A DNA stretch of 32,688 nucleotides, from NCBI GenBank assembly GCA_946620335.1, contig CAMONF010000216.1:1-32688 (forward strand), in the 5' to 3' direction. Shown here piece by piece: positions 15,532-23,317 of this stretch. This stretch comes from an uncultured Clostridia bacterium (GTDB lineage Bacteria; Bacillota; Clostridia; Lachnospirales; Lachnospiraceae). A program made the position numbers and the translations under genes. The notes under the pieces were generated by a model. It ran no database searches and was not told where the DNA came from. It was given only the letters and a program-made list of their open reading frames with translations. Positions within the stretch are counted from its first letter, which is position 1; each line of letters begins with the position of its first letter.

Positions 15532-16530
15532 TCAAGCACTGGTCCGTCTGAGCAGCGCCCCGCTGACCGTGACCAGTCCGTAAGAATAATCCGACTTCAC
15601 CTTGTGGAGAATCATATGAAGGGCCCGGGCGGCCATGCCCTTGCTGTCGACCGCGTAGGTCGTGATCCCGGCTTCCTCCTCTCCGCCGCCTATGAGATAG
15701 TTGTCGTAGCCGGCAACCATGACGTCCTCCGGCACGCGGAAGCCTGCCTTCCTCAGCTTTTCGATCAAAAACCTTGCCGTCACGTCGCAGTTGCAGAAAA
15801 AGGCGTCCGGCATGACCTCGGGAAGCTGAATACACCTCTCCGGGTCGATTTCCCCCTGAGAAGGATCCCGGTCAGGAATAAGCCAGTGTTCCTCAGGCCG
15901 CATGCCGTGCCCCAAAAGGGCCCGGGTATAGCCGAAGAACCGTTCATCGATACTGGAAGTCATGAGCAGCGTGCCGACGAAGGCGATCCGCCGGCAGCCC
16001 CGGCTGAAAAGATACTCCGTCATGACCAGTCCGCCGGAATAGTTGTCGCTCATGACGGCATCATAGCCTGCCACCGTAGGCCGGTTGTCTACAAATAAAA
16101 CAGGCACCCTGGCATTCGAGACCAGCTCCTTTTCATATGCTGCGCTGAAAGCGCCTAGCACAAGAAGGCCGTCCACCCGGTCGCCGGTGAGCAGGCTGGG
16201 GCACCTGGCCTCCTCCTCGTCCTTCCGCTCCACAGCCTCCAGCACACAGAAGCAGTTCTTTTCCAGCGACTTCACCGTGATTTCCTGGATCAGACTCCAG
16301 TAAAAGCTCCGGCTGTCCTGCATGAAACGGGAAGCGACCAGAATCCCGATCTGGACCGGCTCCTCCCGTTCCGCCCCCTTGCCGGCGGCTTTCCGGTAGC
16401 CCATCTCATCGGCGATCCGCAGGATCCGTTCCCGCACTTCCTCGCTGACACCCTTCTTGCCGCTCAGCGCCTTCGAGACAGTGACTGTACTGACCCCTGC
16501 CCTGGCGGCTATATCTGTCAAAGTTACCAT
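15532..16530 (-). CDS. LacI-family transcriptional regulator (third of the array)
   Basis: This sugar-responsive DNA-binding regulator has 332 residues. The N-terminal helix-turn-helix and hinge helix read LTDIAARAGVSTVTVSKALSGKKGVSEEVRERIL (residues 4-37), followed by a periplasmic-binding-like effector domain. Recognisable blocks are DGLLVLGAF, VPVLFVDNRP, SDNYSGGLVMTEYLFSRG and MVAGYDNY near the C-terminus. It begins one base after the neighbouring lacI stop, so the genes are co-transcribed. Its closeness to the mannan operon makes local repression likely. Which sugar it senses cannot be read from sequence. Confidence 0.94.
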   Translation of the reverse strand: MVTLTDIAARAGVSTVTVSKALSGKKGVSEEVRERILRIADEMGYRKAAGKGAEREEPVQIGILVASRFMQDSRSFYWSLIQEITVKSLEKNCFCVLEAVERKDEEEARCPSLLTGDRVDGLLVLGAFSAAYEKELVSNARVPVLFVDNRPTVAGYDAVMSDNYSGGLVMTEYLFSRGCRRIAFVGTLLMTSSIDERFFGYTRALLGHGMRPEEHWLIPDRDPSQGEIDPERCIQLPEVMPDAFFCNCDVTARFLIEKLRKAGFRVPEDVMVAGYDNYLIGGGEEEAGITTYAVDSKGMAARALHMILHKVKSDYSYGLVTVSGALLRRTSA

Positions 16531-16531
16531 A

Positions 16532-17554
16532 TTACGGCCTCTCTCTATCTACTCTGCCACGTATCCGCCGGATGCTGTCGCCCTGCACGATCCGGCCTTC
16601 CACGGACTGGGTCACCGGAGGCTCCGTATCCCCCCGCATTCTTCGAATCAGACGCTTCACCGCCGTCCTTGCCATCTTATCCATATCCACCTCATAGGTC
16701 GTCAGGTCGCCAAAATACAGCTTCTTCGGGAGATAATGGTCAAAAGAGGCGATCGAGATATCCTCCGGCACTCTGATGCCCTTCTTCAGCAGGGCCTCGA
16801 CCAGGATAAAGGACAGGTAGTCGCTGGAGCAGGCAATGGCAGTCGGCAGGTGCTCCGACACCTCTATATAAGGATCGCCAGAGGGAGTAAACTTCTCGCT
16901 GAAGGTAAAGGCGGGATCATACTCGATTCCCCTCTCCATGAGGCACTTTCTGTAACCGAAGAAGCGCTCCATGCCGTTGGTGTAGTCCTTAAATGAACCC
17001 AGGAACCCGATCTGCCGGTGTCCGGCTTCGACCAGACACTCGGTCGCCCGGAACATACCGCTGTAATTGTCCGAAAGGACGGAATCGCACCCGATGAAGG
17101 GGTCGTTGAAATCCAGCAGAACGACCGGAACAGTGGCTGTCTCCACGATCTTCTTCAGGGATTCCTTCCGGATCCTCCCTATTATGATTAGACCGTCTAT
17201 CTTCCTGTCCCCCTTGAGGAGTCTGGGATATTCCTCCTTCTGATGCTTGTCCGATATCTCCAGAATGGTGAAGCAGTTCCTCCTGGACGCGGCGTAAGCC
17301 GTCTTCTGATACATTTCCCAGTAAAAGGAGGTTCCCACGGATATATACCAGCCGGACACAAAAATCCCGATGGTATAGTTGTCCATCACCCTGGGCTTTT
17401 TCCTCCCGGAATGGAAGCCGAGCTCATCGGCCTTCCTCAGTATATCGTCCCGCAAAGCTTCACTGACGCCCCTCTTCCCGGCCAGGGCGTTGGACACGGT
17501 GACCACGCTGACGCCCAGAGCATCGGCGATATCCTGTTGTGTGATTTTGGACAT
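16532..17554 (-). CDS. LacI-family transcriptional regulator (second of the array)
   Basis: This 340-residue protein has helix-turn-helix ITQQDIADALGVSVVTVSNALAGKRGVSEALRDDIL at residues 4-38. The effector domain includes DGLIIIGRIRKESL, VPVVLLDFNDP, SDNYSGMFRATECLVEAGHRQIGFLG and SIASFDHYLPKKLYFGDLTTYEVDM. It shares the SDNYSG and DGL(I/V)G blocks and the overall length with the third-array regulator, which suggests duplication followed by divergence. The stop is followed one base later by the next lacI start, and 21 bases separate it from the upstream one. The effector is unknown. Confidence 0.94.
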   Translation of the reverse strand: MSKITQQDIADALGVSVVTVSNALAGKRGVSEALRDDILRKADELGFHSGRKKPRVMDNYTIGIFVSGWYISVGTSFYWEMYQKTAYAASRRNCFTILEISDKHQKEEYPRLLKGDRKIDGLIIIGRIRKESLKKIVETATVPVVLLDFNDPFIGCDSVLSDNYSGMFRATECLVEAGHRQIGFLGSFKDYTNGMERFFGYRKCLMERGIEYDPAFTFSEKFTPSGDPYIEVSEHLPTAIACSSDYLSFILVEALLKKGIRVPEDISIASFDHYLPKKLYFGDLTTYEVDMDKMARTAVKRLIRRMRGDTEPPVTQSVEGRIVQGDSIRRIRGRVDRERP

Positions 17555-17575
17555 ACCTTCTCCCCGACCGGCCGC

Positions 17576-18613
17576 TCAGTCCTTGTGGGCGCCGGTGCTT
17601 TTCCCGCAAATGAATTCATTTTCAAGAGGACATATGCCGTCAGGGCTCCCGCCTTTCGTGATCCGCCTTCTCAAGAGCTCCAGACACCTGGCCGCATGGA
17701 GGTCGAGACGGATCAGACAGGAGGAGAAATAGGGCTCCCCGCTCTCCTCTGACCTGCCCGCCCTGTAACCGGTCACAGATATATCCCCCGGCACGCGGAG
17801 CGAATTCCCTTCCAGAAGGGCCACCACGGACGCAGCCCTCTCATCGGAAGAGCAGACGACAGCGTCCGGCAACTTACCTTCCTGGATCCTCCGCAGCAGA
17901 GTCTCCGTTCCGTACTCAGGATTGCGCATCAATTCCGGGATCCGAACAGATTCAATCAGGCCGTATTCGTACAGGGCATTCCAGAAGCCGAGGAGCCTGT
18001 CGACCAGATACCGGTCATGTCCCACCTCCTCAGATACATAGATCAAATCCCGGTGTCCCAGCTCAAAAAGATGCCTGACCACACGCCTCATGGCCCTGAA
18101 CCCGTCGTCCATGACAAAATCCAGGTTCACTCTGGGATTGGCGAATCCGTACCCTACGACGGGGACCTTATAATAGTCCGCCAGGGAGCGCAGACTCTTT
18201 TCCGGCAGCTCGCCGAGCACAAGAATGCCGTCCGTCCTCACTATATTTCTGCGGTCCGACAGCCAGCTTATATCCGGCGCGTGCCCGTTGTCCCTGCTCC
18301 TCAGGAACCCAGTCGAGATCGTCACACTACACCTTACAGCTTCCTCCCTGAGGCATCCCATGAAAAGGTCTTCATTTCCAAGCAGGCTCTTTTTCTCTTC
18401 GGAGGTCAGCACGGCTATGTACAGCATCTCCTCCTGCACCTCGACCTTGACCTTCTCCCGCCTGTAACCGAGTTCGTCGGCACAGGCTATGATCCTGGCC
18501 CGCATCTCGTCGCTGACGCCGCTTCTCCCGGCCAGCGCATTGGAGACGGTCACGATACTGACACCGCTCTTTTCCGCAATGTCCGCCAGCTTCACCTTTT
18601 TCCTCGGTCTCAC
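17576..18613 (-). CDS. LacI-family transcriptional regulator (first of the array)
   Basis: The DNA-binding part reads KLADIAEKSGVSIVTVSNALAGRSGVSDEMRARII, followed by an effector domain with DGILVLGELPEKSLRSLADYYKVPVVGYGFANP, HLFELGHRDLIYVSEE and ISVTGYRAGRSEES. I place the start at a GTG (18611-18613) preceded by GGAG about 8 bases away, giving about 345 residues. The frame stays open to another GTG at 18683-18685, but the extra 24 residues (Cys/Phe-rich) do not look like a LacI N-terminus. It has diverged more than its two neighbours: the SDNYSG block is replaced by MDDGFR. It is the promoter-proximal gene of the three-gene unit. Confidence 0.9.
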   Translation of the reverse strand: MRPRKKVKLADIAEKSGVSIVTVSNALAGRSGVSDEMRARIIACADELGYRREKVKVEVQEEMLYIAVLTSEEKKSLLGNEDLFMGCLREEAVRCSVTISTGFLRSRDNGHAPDISWLSDRRNIVRTDGILVLGELPEKSLRSLADYYKVPVVGYGFANPRVNLDFVMDDGFRAMRRVVRHLFELGHRDLIYVSEEVGHDRYLVDRLLGFWNALYEYGLIESVRIPELMRNPEYGTETLLRRIQEGKLPDAVVCSSDERAASVVALLEGNSLRVPGDISVTGYRAGRSEESGEPYFSSCLIRLDLHAARCLELLRRRITKGGSPDGICPLENEFICGKSTGAHKD

Positions 18614-18724
18614 CTCTACCTCTCCCCAGTCATGAAATCCCAGACAGTCACTCTGAAAATAAAAACAAGCCGGAGCCGTATCCACAGCCCCGACCTGTGC
18701 TTCGCGGCATACTGCCTTGCTTAA

Positions 18725-18763
18725 ATTATATAAAATTTAATCACAGAATTAGCCTATCGTCAA
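18725..18763 (-). promoter_or_regulatory. Probable promoter region of the lacI array
   Basis: Minus-strand TTGACG (18758-18763) and a TATAAT (18725-18730) are both present but 27 bases apart. At the normal 17-base spacing the -10 would be TTAAAT (18735-18740). An AT-rich palindrome (TTAAATT/AATTTAA, 18721-18740) and the GGCTAA block at 18747-18756 lie in the same region. The exact promoter is therefore uncertain. Confidence 0.4.
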
Positions 18764-18787
18764 CGGAATACTTTAAGTGGCCAGGAA

Positions 18788-18870
18788 AAAATGGGAATCA
18801 GGGACGGTTCCTTTTCCCACTTTTCATTTTATGAAAAGTGGGAAAAGGAACCGTCCCTGATTCCCATTTT
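18788..18870. repeat. 83-bp perfect palindrome (element e)
   Basis: Perfect 40-bp arms at 18788-18827 and 18831-18870 surround a TTT spacer, with the arm sequence identical to element d. It lies 37 bases after the ftsZ stop, so it separates the dcw cluster from the lacI array. On the minus strand it ends in a run of six T, so it could terminate ftsZ transcription. Confidence 0.95.
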
Positions 18871-18907
18871 CACCCTCTCCCCAGAACGACCCCCGGGGAA
18901 AAGTTCA

Positions 18908-20065
18908 TTATTTCCTCTTCAGGAAATCCGGAATCTGAATCTCAGAAGCCGGAACAGAGGTCTTGACGTTGGAGCTATTCAGCTTATAATTCGGCTGCTC
19001 CCTCTGCGGCTGCGGCGCAGTATAGGTGGTCTGCGGACGGGTATACTCCTGCGGTCTCCTGAACATATCGTTGGTAGCCTGCTGGCGGTTATTGGCGCGG
19101 ACAGCGCTCTCGTCCACGTCCACCAGACCGGTGGCGATGACGGTGATGCGGCAGGTGTCCACTTCGGTATCGTCATACATGGCACCGAAGATGATGTTGG
19201 CCTCGTCGCCGACCATCTCCTGGACATAGGAGGCAGCGTCGTTGGCATCCAGCAGGGAAATGTCGCCGCGGATGTTGATGATGACGTTCTTGGCGCCCTC
19301 AATGGAGGTCTCAAGCAGCGGGCTCTCGACGGCTTCCTTGACGGCTTCCAGGGCCTTGTCGTCGCCCTTGGCCTGGCCGATACCGATGTGGGCGATGCCG
19401 CCGTTGGTCATGACGGTCTGGACGTCCGCAAAGTCAAGGTTGATGAGGGCCGGCTGGTTAATCAGGTCTGTGATGCCCTGAACAGCCTGCTGGAGAACTT
19501 CGTCAGCCTTCTTGAGCGCCTCGGGCATGGTGGTCCTTCTGTCGACGATTTCAAGGAGCTTGTCGTTGGGGATGACGATCAGGGTATCGACCTTCTGCTT
19601 GAGCTTGTCGATACCGGTCAGGGCATTCTCCATGCGCTTTCTGGCCTCGAAGCGGAAAGGCTTCGTGACAACGCCGACGGTCAGGCAGCCGAGGTCCTTC
19701 GCGATCTTCGCGATGACCGGTGCAGCGCCCGTGCCGGTGCCGCCGCCCATACCGCAGGTGACAAATACCATGTCCGCGCCCTCAAGGAGCTCGCGGATCT
19801 CATCTTCGCTCTCCGTCGCGGCCTGCTCGCCGACTTCCGGACGGCCGCCGCAGCCAAGGCCCTTGGTGACCTTCTCGCCGATCTGCACGACCGTCGGGGC
19901 CTTGCAGATGGAAAGGGCCTGCTTATCGGTGTTCGCACCGACGAACTCCACGCCGCCGATGGTCTCGTCCACCATGCGGTTCACGGCATTGTTTCCGCCG
20001 CCGCCGACGCCCACGACAATAATTCTTGCAGCTGCTTCCGCTTCATTCGTAGTGATCTCTAACAA
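18908..20065 (-). CDS. ftsZ: Cell division protein FtsZ
   Basis: FtsZ is the tubulin-like GTPase that forms the cytokinetic ring. The 385-residue protein has IIVVGVGGGGNNAVNRM at residues 14-30, the GTP-binding tubulin signature GGGTGTGAAPVIAK near residue 107, and NLDFADVQTVM near residue 205. A long Gln/Pro-rich linker leads to the conserved C-terminal peptide EIQIPDFLKRK, which binds FtsA/SepF-type partners. It starts with TTG (20063-20065) 8 bases after AGGAGG. A hairpin and a promoter-like sequence lie between ftsQ and ftsZ, so ftsZ probably has extra transcription of its own. Length and motifs are fully normal. Confidence 0.98.
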   Translation of the reverse strand: MLEITTNEAEAAARIIVVGVGGGGNNAVNRMVDETIGGVEFVGANTDKQALSICKAPTVVQIGEKVTKGLGCGGRPEVGEQAATESEDEIRELLEGADMVFVTCGMGGGTGTGAAPVIAKIAKDLGCLTVGVVTKPFRFEARKRMENALTGIDKLKQKVDTLIVIPNDKLLEIVDRRTTMPEALKKADEVLQQAVQGITDLINQPALINLDFADVQTVMTNGGIAHIGIGQAKGDDKALEAVKEAVESPLLETSIEGAKNVIINIRGDISLLDANDAASYVQEMVGDEANIIFGAMYDDTEVDTCRITVIATGLVDVDESAVRANNRQQATNDMFRRPQEYTRPQTTYTAPQPQREQPNYKLNSSNVKTSVPASEIQIPDFLKRK

Positions 20066-20123
20066 AACAAATTCCTCCTTATAACCGCCCTCCCGGGCGA
20101 AGCATATACTTCTTCATCAAAAC

Positions 20124-20163
20124 AAAACGCATCAATACTATGATAAGAGTTTTGACGCGTTTT
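20124..20163. other. Hairpin between ftsQ and ftsZ
   Basis: Twelve-base arms at 20124-20135 and 20152-20163 pair with one G-T wobble (AAAACGCGTCAA with TTGATGCGTTTT) around a 16-base loop. On the minus strand they are followed by GTTTTGATG. The hairpin starts right after the ftsQ stop and overlaps the proposed ftsZ promoter, so it could act as a leaky terminator or a 5' mRNA structure for ftsZ. Confidence 0.55.
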
Positions 20164-20168
20164 ATCAA
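20140..20168 (-). promoter_or_regulatory. Candidate sigma-A promoter of ftsZ
   Basis: Minus-strand TTGATA (20163-20168, overlapping the ftsQ stop) and TATCAT (20140-20145) have a 17-base spacer, about 75 bases upstream of the ftsZ TTG start. The -10 lies in the loop of the hairpin at 20124-20163. Confidence 0.5.
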
Positions 20169-20959
20169 GATTTTTTTTCATGGAAATGAACATCTTTTTG
20201 CGATCCGACGATGTTTTTAAGGTCCAGCGTGCCGCTTTTCCCCTTCACCTCGGGCATGAGCCTTGAAAGCGCCGCCAGTTTTTCCGAAAGATCGTCGAAA
20301 CTGCCCATCTCTGCTTCAAGTTCGCCGAAAATGATCGTCATGTTCTCATTTTCATCAAATACGATGCGGTCGGCGTAAACGCCCTCCTCTTTGCACCAGT
20401 CCCGCACCGCCGCGATATCCTCAAAAAATGTCTTCCGGATCCCGAGGCTCAGGCCGCGTGAAGGCTCCTTCACCTCGTGCGTCTTCGGATCCTCCGGAAG
20501 GGGGATGCCTTCGCAGAGCGGGATGAAATTCCGTTCATTTTTCTCCTCGGCCTGCTCCCGGGAAAACATGAGCGTCCCGCTGCGGTTGAAATACCAGCAG
20601 GCATCGCCCGCCTCCATGCAGCCCGTGATGTCCTTCTCGTTCACACGGACCCTGAGGGTCTTCGCATCGGAAAATGAACACGAAAGCGACCTCACAAAAG
20701 GAAGCTCGCCCGGAGCCCTGCCGTTGTTTAAAAGACAGGCCAGGACGATGCTGTTTCCCGGAGCCCTCTTAAGAACGGTGTCTCTGACTTCCTCCGCGCT
20801 CTCGTGGGCATTTCCGGAGATCTCAATGCGCTCCACCGGCAGGAACGCGACCGCCGATACGAAGAGAAGGATGAGGAGCAGCACAATAAAACGGAGTGCC
20901 GGCACATATCCGGCACCCTTCCGCTTCTTTTTCTTACTCCGCAAGCTCTTCCCTGACAT
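20165..20959 (-). CDS. ftsQ: Cell division protein FtsQ/DivIB
   Basis: This bitopic division protein stabilises the FtsL/FtsB-type complex at the septum. Its 264 residues comprise a very basic cytoplasmic N-terminus (LRSKKKKRKG), one membrane segment at about residues 23-44 (PALRFIVLLLILLFVSAVAFLP), and a POTRA domain beginning VERIEISGNAHESAEEVRDTVL. A beta domain follows with the typical SFSDAKTLRVRVNEKDITGCME strand pattern. The gene overlaps the end of murD by 26 bases and has no clear ribosome binding site of its own, so it depends on translation of murD. No unusual features in the fold are apparent. Confidence 0.92.
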   Translation of the reverse strand: MSGKSLRSKKKKRKGAGYVPALRFIVLLLILLFVSAVAFLPVERIEISGNAHESAEEVRDTVLKRAPGNSIVLACLLNNGRAPGELPFVRSLSCSFSDAKTLRVRVNEKDITGCMEAGDACWYFNRSGTLMFSREQAEEKNERNFIPLCEGIPLPEDPKTHEVKEPSRGLSLGIRKTFFEDIAAVRDWCKEEGVYADRIVFDENENMTIIFGELEAEMGSFDDLSEKLAALSRLMPEVKGKSGTLDLKNIVGSQKDVHFHEKKS

Positions 20960-22307
20960 ATTTCTTGAAATCGTCTCCCCTCACTTCATAATTCGGGAAC
21001 TCGCCCCAGGAAGCGCAGGCCGGCGAGAGCAGGACCGCATCGCCCGCCTCCGCGTGGTCGCGGCAGAAATCCATCGCCTCCCGCATCGTCGGAAGAAGGA
21101 CGATCTTCTCCTCCGGGAAGCCCACCTCAAGGGCCGCGTCGCGGATATCGAAGCGGGTCTTGCCCTCGAGGACGAACCATTTGACCTTATCCCCGAAGCA
21201 GCGGATCCAGTCGCGGTAATCGGAGCCCTTGTCGTAGCCGCCCCCGATGAGCAGGGTCGGCCGCTTCATGGCAAGGATGCCCTTGATTGCGGCGTCCGGG
21301 TTCGTGCCCTTGGAATCGTTGTACCAGGCCACACCGTGCTTCTCCGCGACGAACTCGATTCTGTGTGGGACCGGCTTGAAGCGGAGGCAGGTGGCAGCGA
21401 TGCTCTGTAAGGATACGCCCGCGGCGATCGCCATCGCGGCGGCGGCCATCACATTTTCATGGTTGTGGGTGCCCGGAAGCATGAGATCGTCGGTATCGAG
21501 CAGGATCTCGTGCCGGCCGCCCCGGGTGACGAGGATCTTCGTCCCGTCCATGCAGATCCCGTCCGGGATATAGCGCGCCGAGGAGAACCAGAAGACGTCG
21601 GCCGGACATTCCTTCATGCCGAACTCACGGAGGACCGGATCCTCGTAGTTCAGGACGCAGACGTCGTCCTTCGTCTGGTTTTTCGTAATAAGCTCCTTGC
21701 ACCGGATGTACTCCGCCATCGTGTGGTGGCGGTTCATGTGGTCCTCGGTGATGTTGAGGATCGAGGAGACCGCCGGATGGAAGGTGTCGCAGGTCTCCAG
21801 CTGGAAGCTCGAGAGCTCCGCGACGAAGACGGCGTCCTTCGTGCTGCCCGGGACAGCTCCGGCAAATGAATTGCCGATATTGCCGACGATATAGACCTCC
21901 GGGCAGGCGTCCTGCATGATCGCGCCTAGCAGCGACGTCGTCGTTGTCTTCCCGTTGGTGCCGGTCACGCCGAGCACTCTCCCGCTTCTCGCCAGCCATG
22001 CCAGCTCGATCTCACCGATGACCGGAACGCCGGCCGCCTTAAGCGCCAGCACGTCCGCGCAGTCGGTCGGCACGCCCGGGCTCAGGACCGCGAGCGCAAG
22101 CGTCGCGATCACCTCCTCCGGCAGGCTGCCCGTGAAGGCGGCTGCCTTTTCGGGGCAGCTGAGGCCTTCCTTCATTTTCTGCGGGTCGAGGTTTTTATTT
22201 CCGTCATAGAGCACCGGACATGCCCCGAGGTAAAGCAGCAGCTCGGCGGCGCCGATCCCGCTCTTTCCCGCTCCGAATACAAGTACGTTTTTTCCTTTAA
22301 GTTCCAT
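20934..22307 (-). CDS. murD: UDP-N-acetylmuramoyl-L-alanine:D-glutamate ligase MurD
   Basis: MurD adds D-glutamate to UDP-MurNAc-L-Ala with ATP in the cytoplasm. The 457-residue protein has the N-terminal Rossmann-like domain (NVLVFGAGKSGIGAAELLLYLG), the ATP-binding P-loop LGVTGTNGKTTTTSLLGA near residue 113, and the Mur-ligase blocks SSFQLETCDTFHPAVSSILNI, LPGTHNHENVMAAAAMA and WYNDSKGTNPDA. The C-terminal domain ends LLSPACASWGEFPNYEVRGDDFKKYV. Length is normal. Its start is 15 bases below the mraY stop, and it overlaps ftsQ at its end. Confidence 0.97.
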   Translation of the reverse strand: MELKGKNVLVFGAGKSGIGAAELLLYLGACPVLYDGNKNLDPQKMKEGLSCPEKAAAFTGSLPEEVIATLALAVLSPGVPTDCADVLALKAAGVPVIGEIELAWLARSGRVLGVTGTNGKTTTTSLLGAIMQDACPEVYIVGNIGNSFAGAVPGSTKDAVFVAELSSFQLETCDTFHPAVSSILNITEDHMNRHHTMAEYIRCKELITKNQTKDDVCVLNYEDPVLREFGMKECPADVFWFSSARYIPDGICMDGTKILVTRGGRHEILLDTDDLMLPGTHNHENVMAAAAMAIAAGVSLQSIAATCLRFKPVPHRIEFVAEKHGVAWYNDSKGTNPDAAIKGILAMKRPTLLIGGGYDKGSDYRDWIRCFGDKVKWFVLEGKTRFDIRDAALEVGFPEEKIVLLPTMREAMDFCRDHAEAGDAVLLSPACASWGEFPNYEVRGDDFKKYVREELAE

Positions 22308-22322
22308 ATCAGAATGCCTTTC

Positions 22323-23282
22323 TCAGATGGCGATGATCGCCAGGATTGCGAGAAGTACCGTCACGATCGTGAAGTTCGCGACGACCTGCGTCTCCGACCA
22401 GCCCGACAGCTCAAAGTGGTGATGGATCGGAGCCATCTTGAAAATGCGCTTCCCGTGCGTCAGCTTGAAATACCCGACCTGCATCATGACCGAGAGCACC
22501 TCGACGACATAGATGAGGCCGACGATCAGCACATAAAGCGGCATCTCCAGCATGTAGGCGGTCCCGATGACGAACCCGCCGAGCGCGAGCGAACCGGTGT
22601 CGCCCATGAAGACTTTCGCCGGATGCGCATTGTAGACGAGGAAGCCCAGCGGCGCGCCGCCGACCGCCGAGGAGATCGGCGCGCCCCCGCCGTGAAGCAG
22701 GATCGATGCAATCGTGAAAAATGCCGCCACGACCGCCGTGACCGACGAGGCAAGCCCGTCCACGCCGTCGGTGAAATTAACCCCGTTCACAGTGCCGGCG
22801 ATAGCAAAGACCAGCAGCGGCCATTTCAGGATCCCGATCTCAAGCGTCTTTCCGCCCGTAAACGGGATGCGGAGCGCCATCGAGACGTCTGTGAAGCGCG
22901 AAATGTAAAGCCCGAAAACGACTATGATGACCAGCTCGAGCGCAAACTTCTGCCACGGCAGCAGGCCGTCAGAACGCCGTTTCACGACCTTCAGGTAATC
23001 GTCCAGGAAACCCAGCAGGCCGTAGGCCAGCGTGAGGAAAAGCACCGGTCCCGTCCTGGGATAGCGGGAAATAAAAAGCAGCCCGGTCACCGTGATTGCC
23101 AGAAGAAACATGATGCCGCCCATGGTCGGCGTCCCCGCTTTTTTCTTGTGTGCTTCGACGCCCAGCTCTCTCTCGGTCTGCCCCGCTTTTAAGCGGATGA
23201 GGAACGGTATCAGGACCGGTCCCATCGCCGCGGTGATCGCGAACGCGATAAAAGCAGGAACAAGGTCAAACAGAAATGACAT
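22323..23282 (-). CDS. mraY: Phospho-N-acetylmuramoyl-pentapeptide transferase MraY
   Basis: This polytopic membrane enzyme makes lipid I from UDP-MurNAc-pentapeptide and undecaprenyl phosphate. The 319-residue protein has about ten hydrophobic segments, the KKKAGTPTMGGIMFL block near residue 46, LGFLDDYLKV with the Asp pair near residue 93, NFTDGVDGLASS near residue 173, FMGDTGSLALGG near residue 224, and the C-terminal APIHHHFELSGWSE. All catalytic motifs are intact. A promoter-like sequence lies just upstream (23318-23346), so mraY, murD and ftsQ may have extra transcription of their own. Confidence 0.97.
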   Translation of the reverse strand: MSFLFDLVPAFIAFAITAAMGPVLIPFLIRLKAGQTERELGVEAHKKKAGTPTMGGIMFLLAITVTGLLFISRYPRTGPVLFLTLAYGLLGFLDDYLKVVKRRSDGLLPWQKFALELVIIVVFGLYISRFTDVSMALRIPFTGGKTLEIGILKWPLLVFAIAGTVNGVNFTDGVDGLASSVTAVVAAFFTIASILLHGGGAPISSAVGGAPLGFLVYNAHPAKVFMGDTGSLALGGFVIGTAYMLEMPLYVLIVGLIYVVEVLSVMMQVGYFKLTHGKRIFKMAPIHHHFELSGWSETQVVANFTIVTVLLAILAIIAI

Positions 23283-23317
23283 ATTCTAACCCCTCTTTCG
23301 ATGATATGCAGCCATTT

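Noticed and set aside
1..18870. The dispersed repeats as a CRISPR array
   Set aside because: Copies are kilobases apart, each is a palindrome pair at a gene end, there are no regular unique spacers and no cas genes.
13690..18870. The palindromes as ends of a classical insertion sequence or composite transposon
   Set aside because: No transposase frame lies between any pair, and no target-site duplication is evident beside elements d and e. A REP/MITE-like non-autonomous element fits better.
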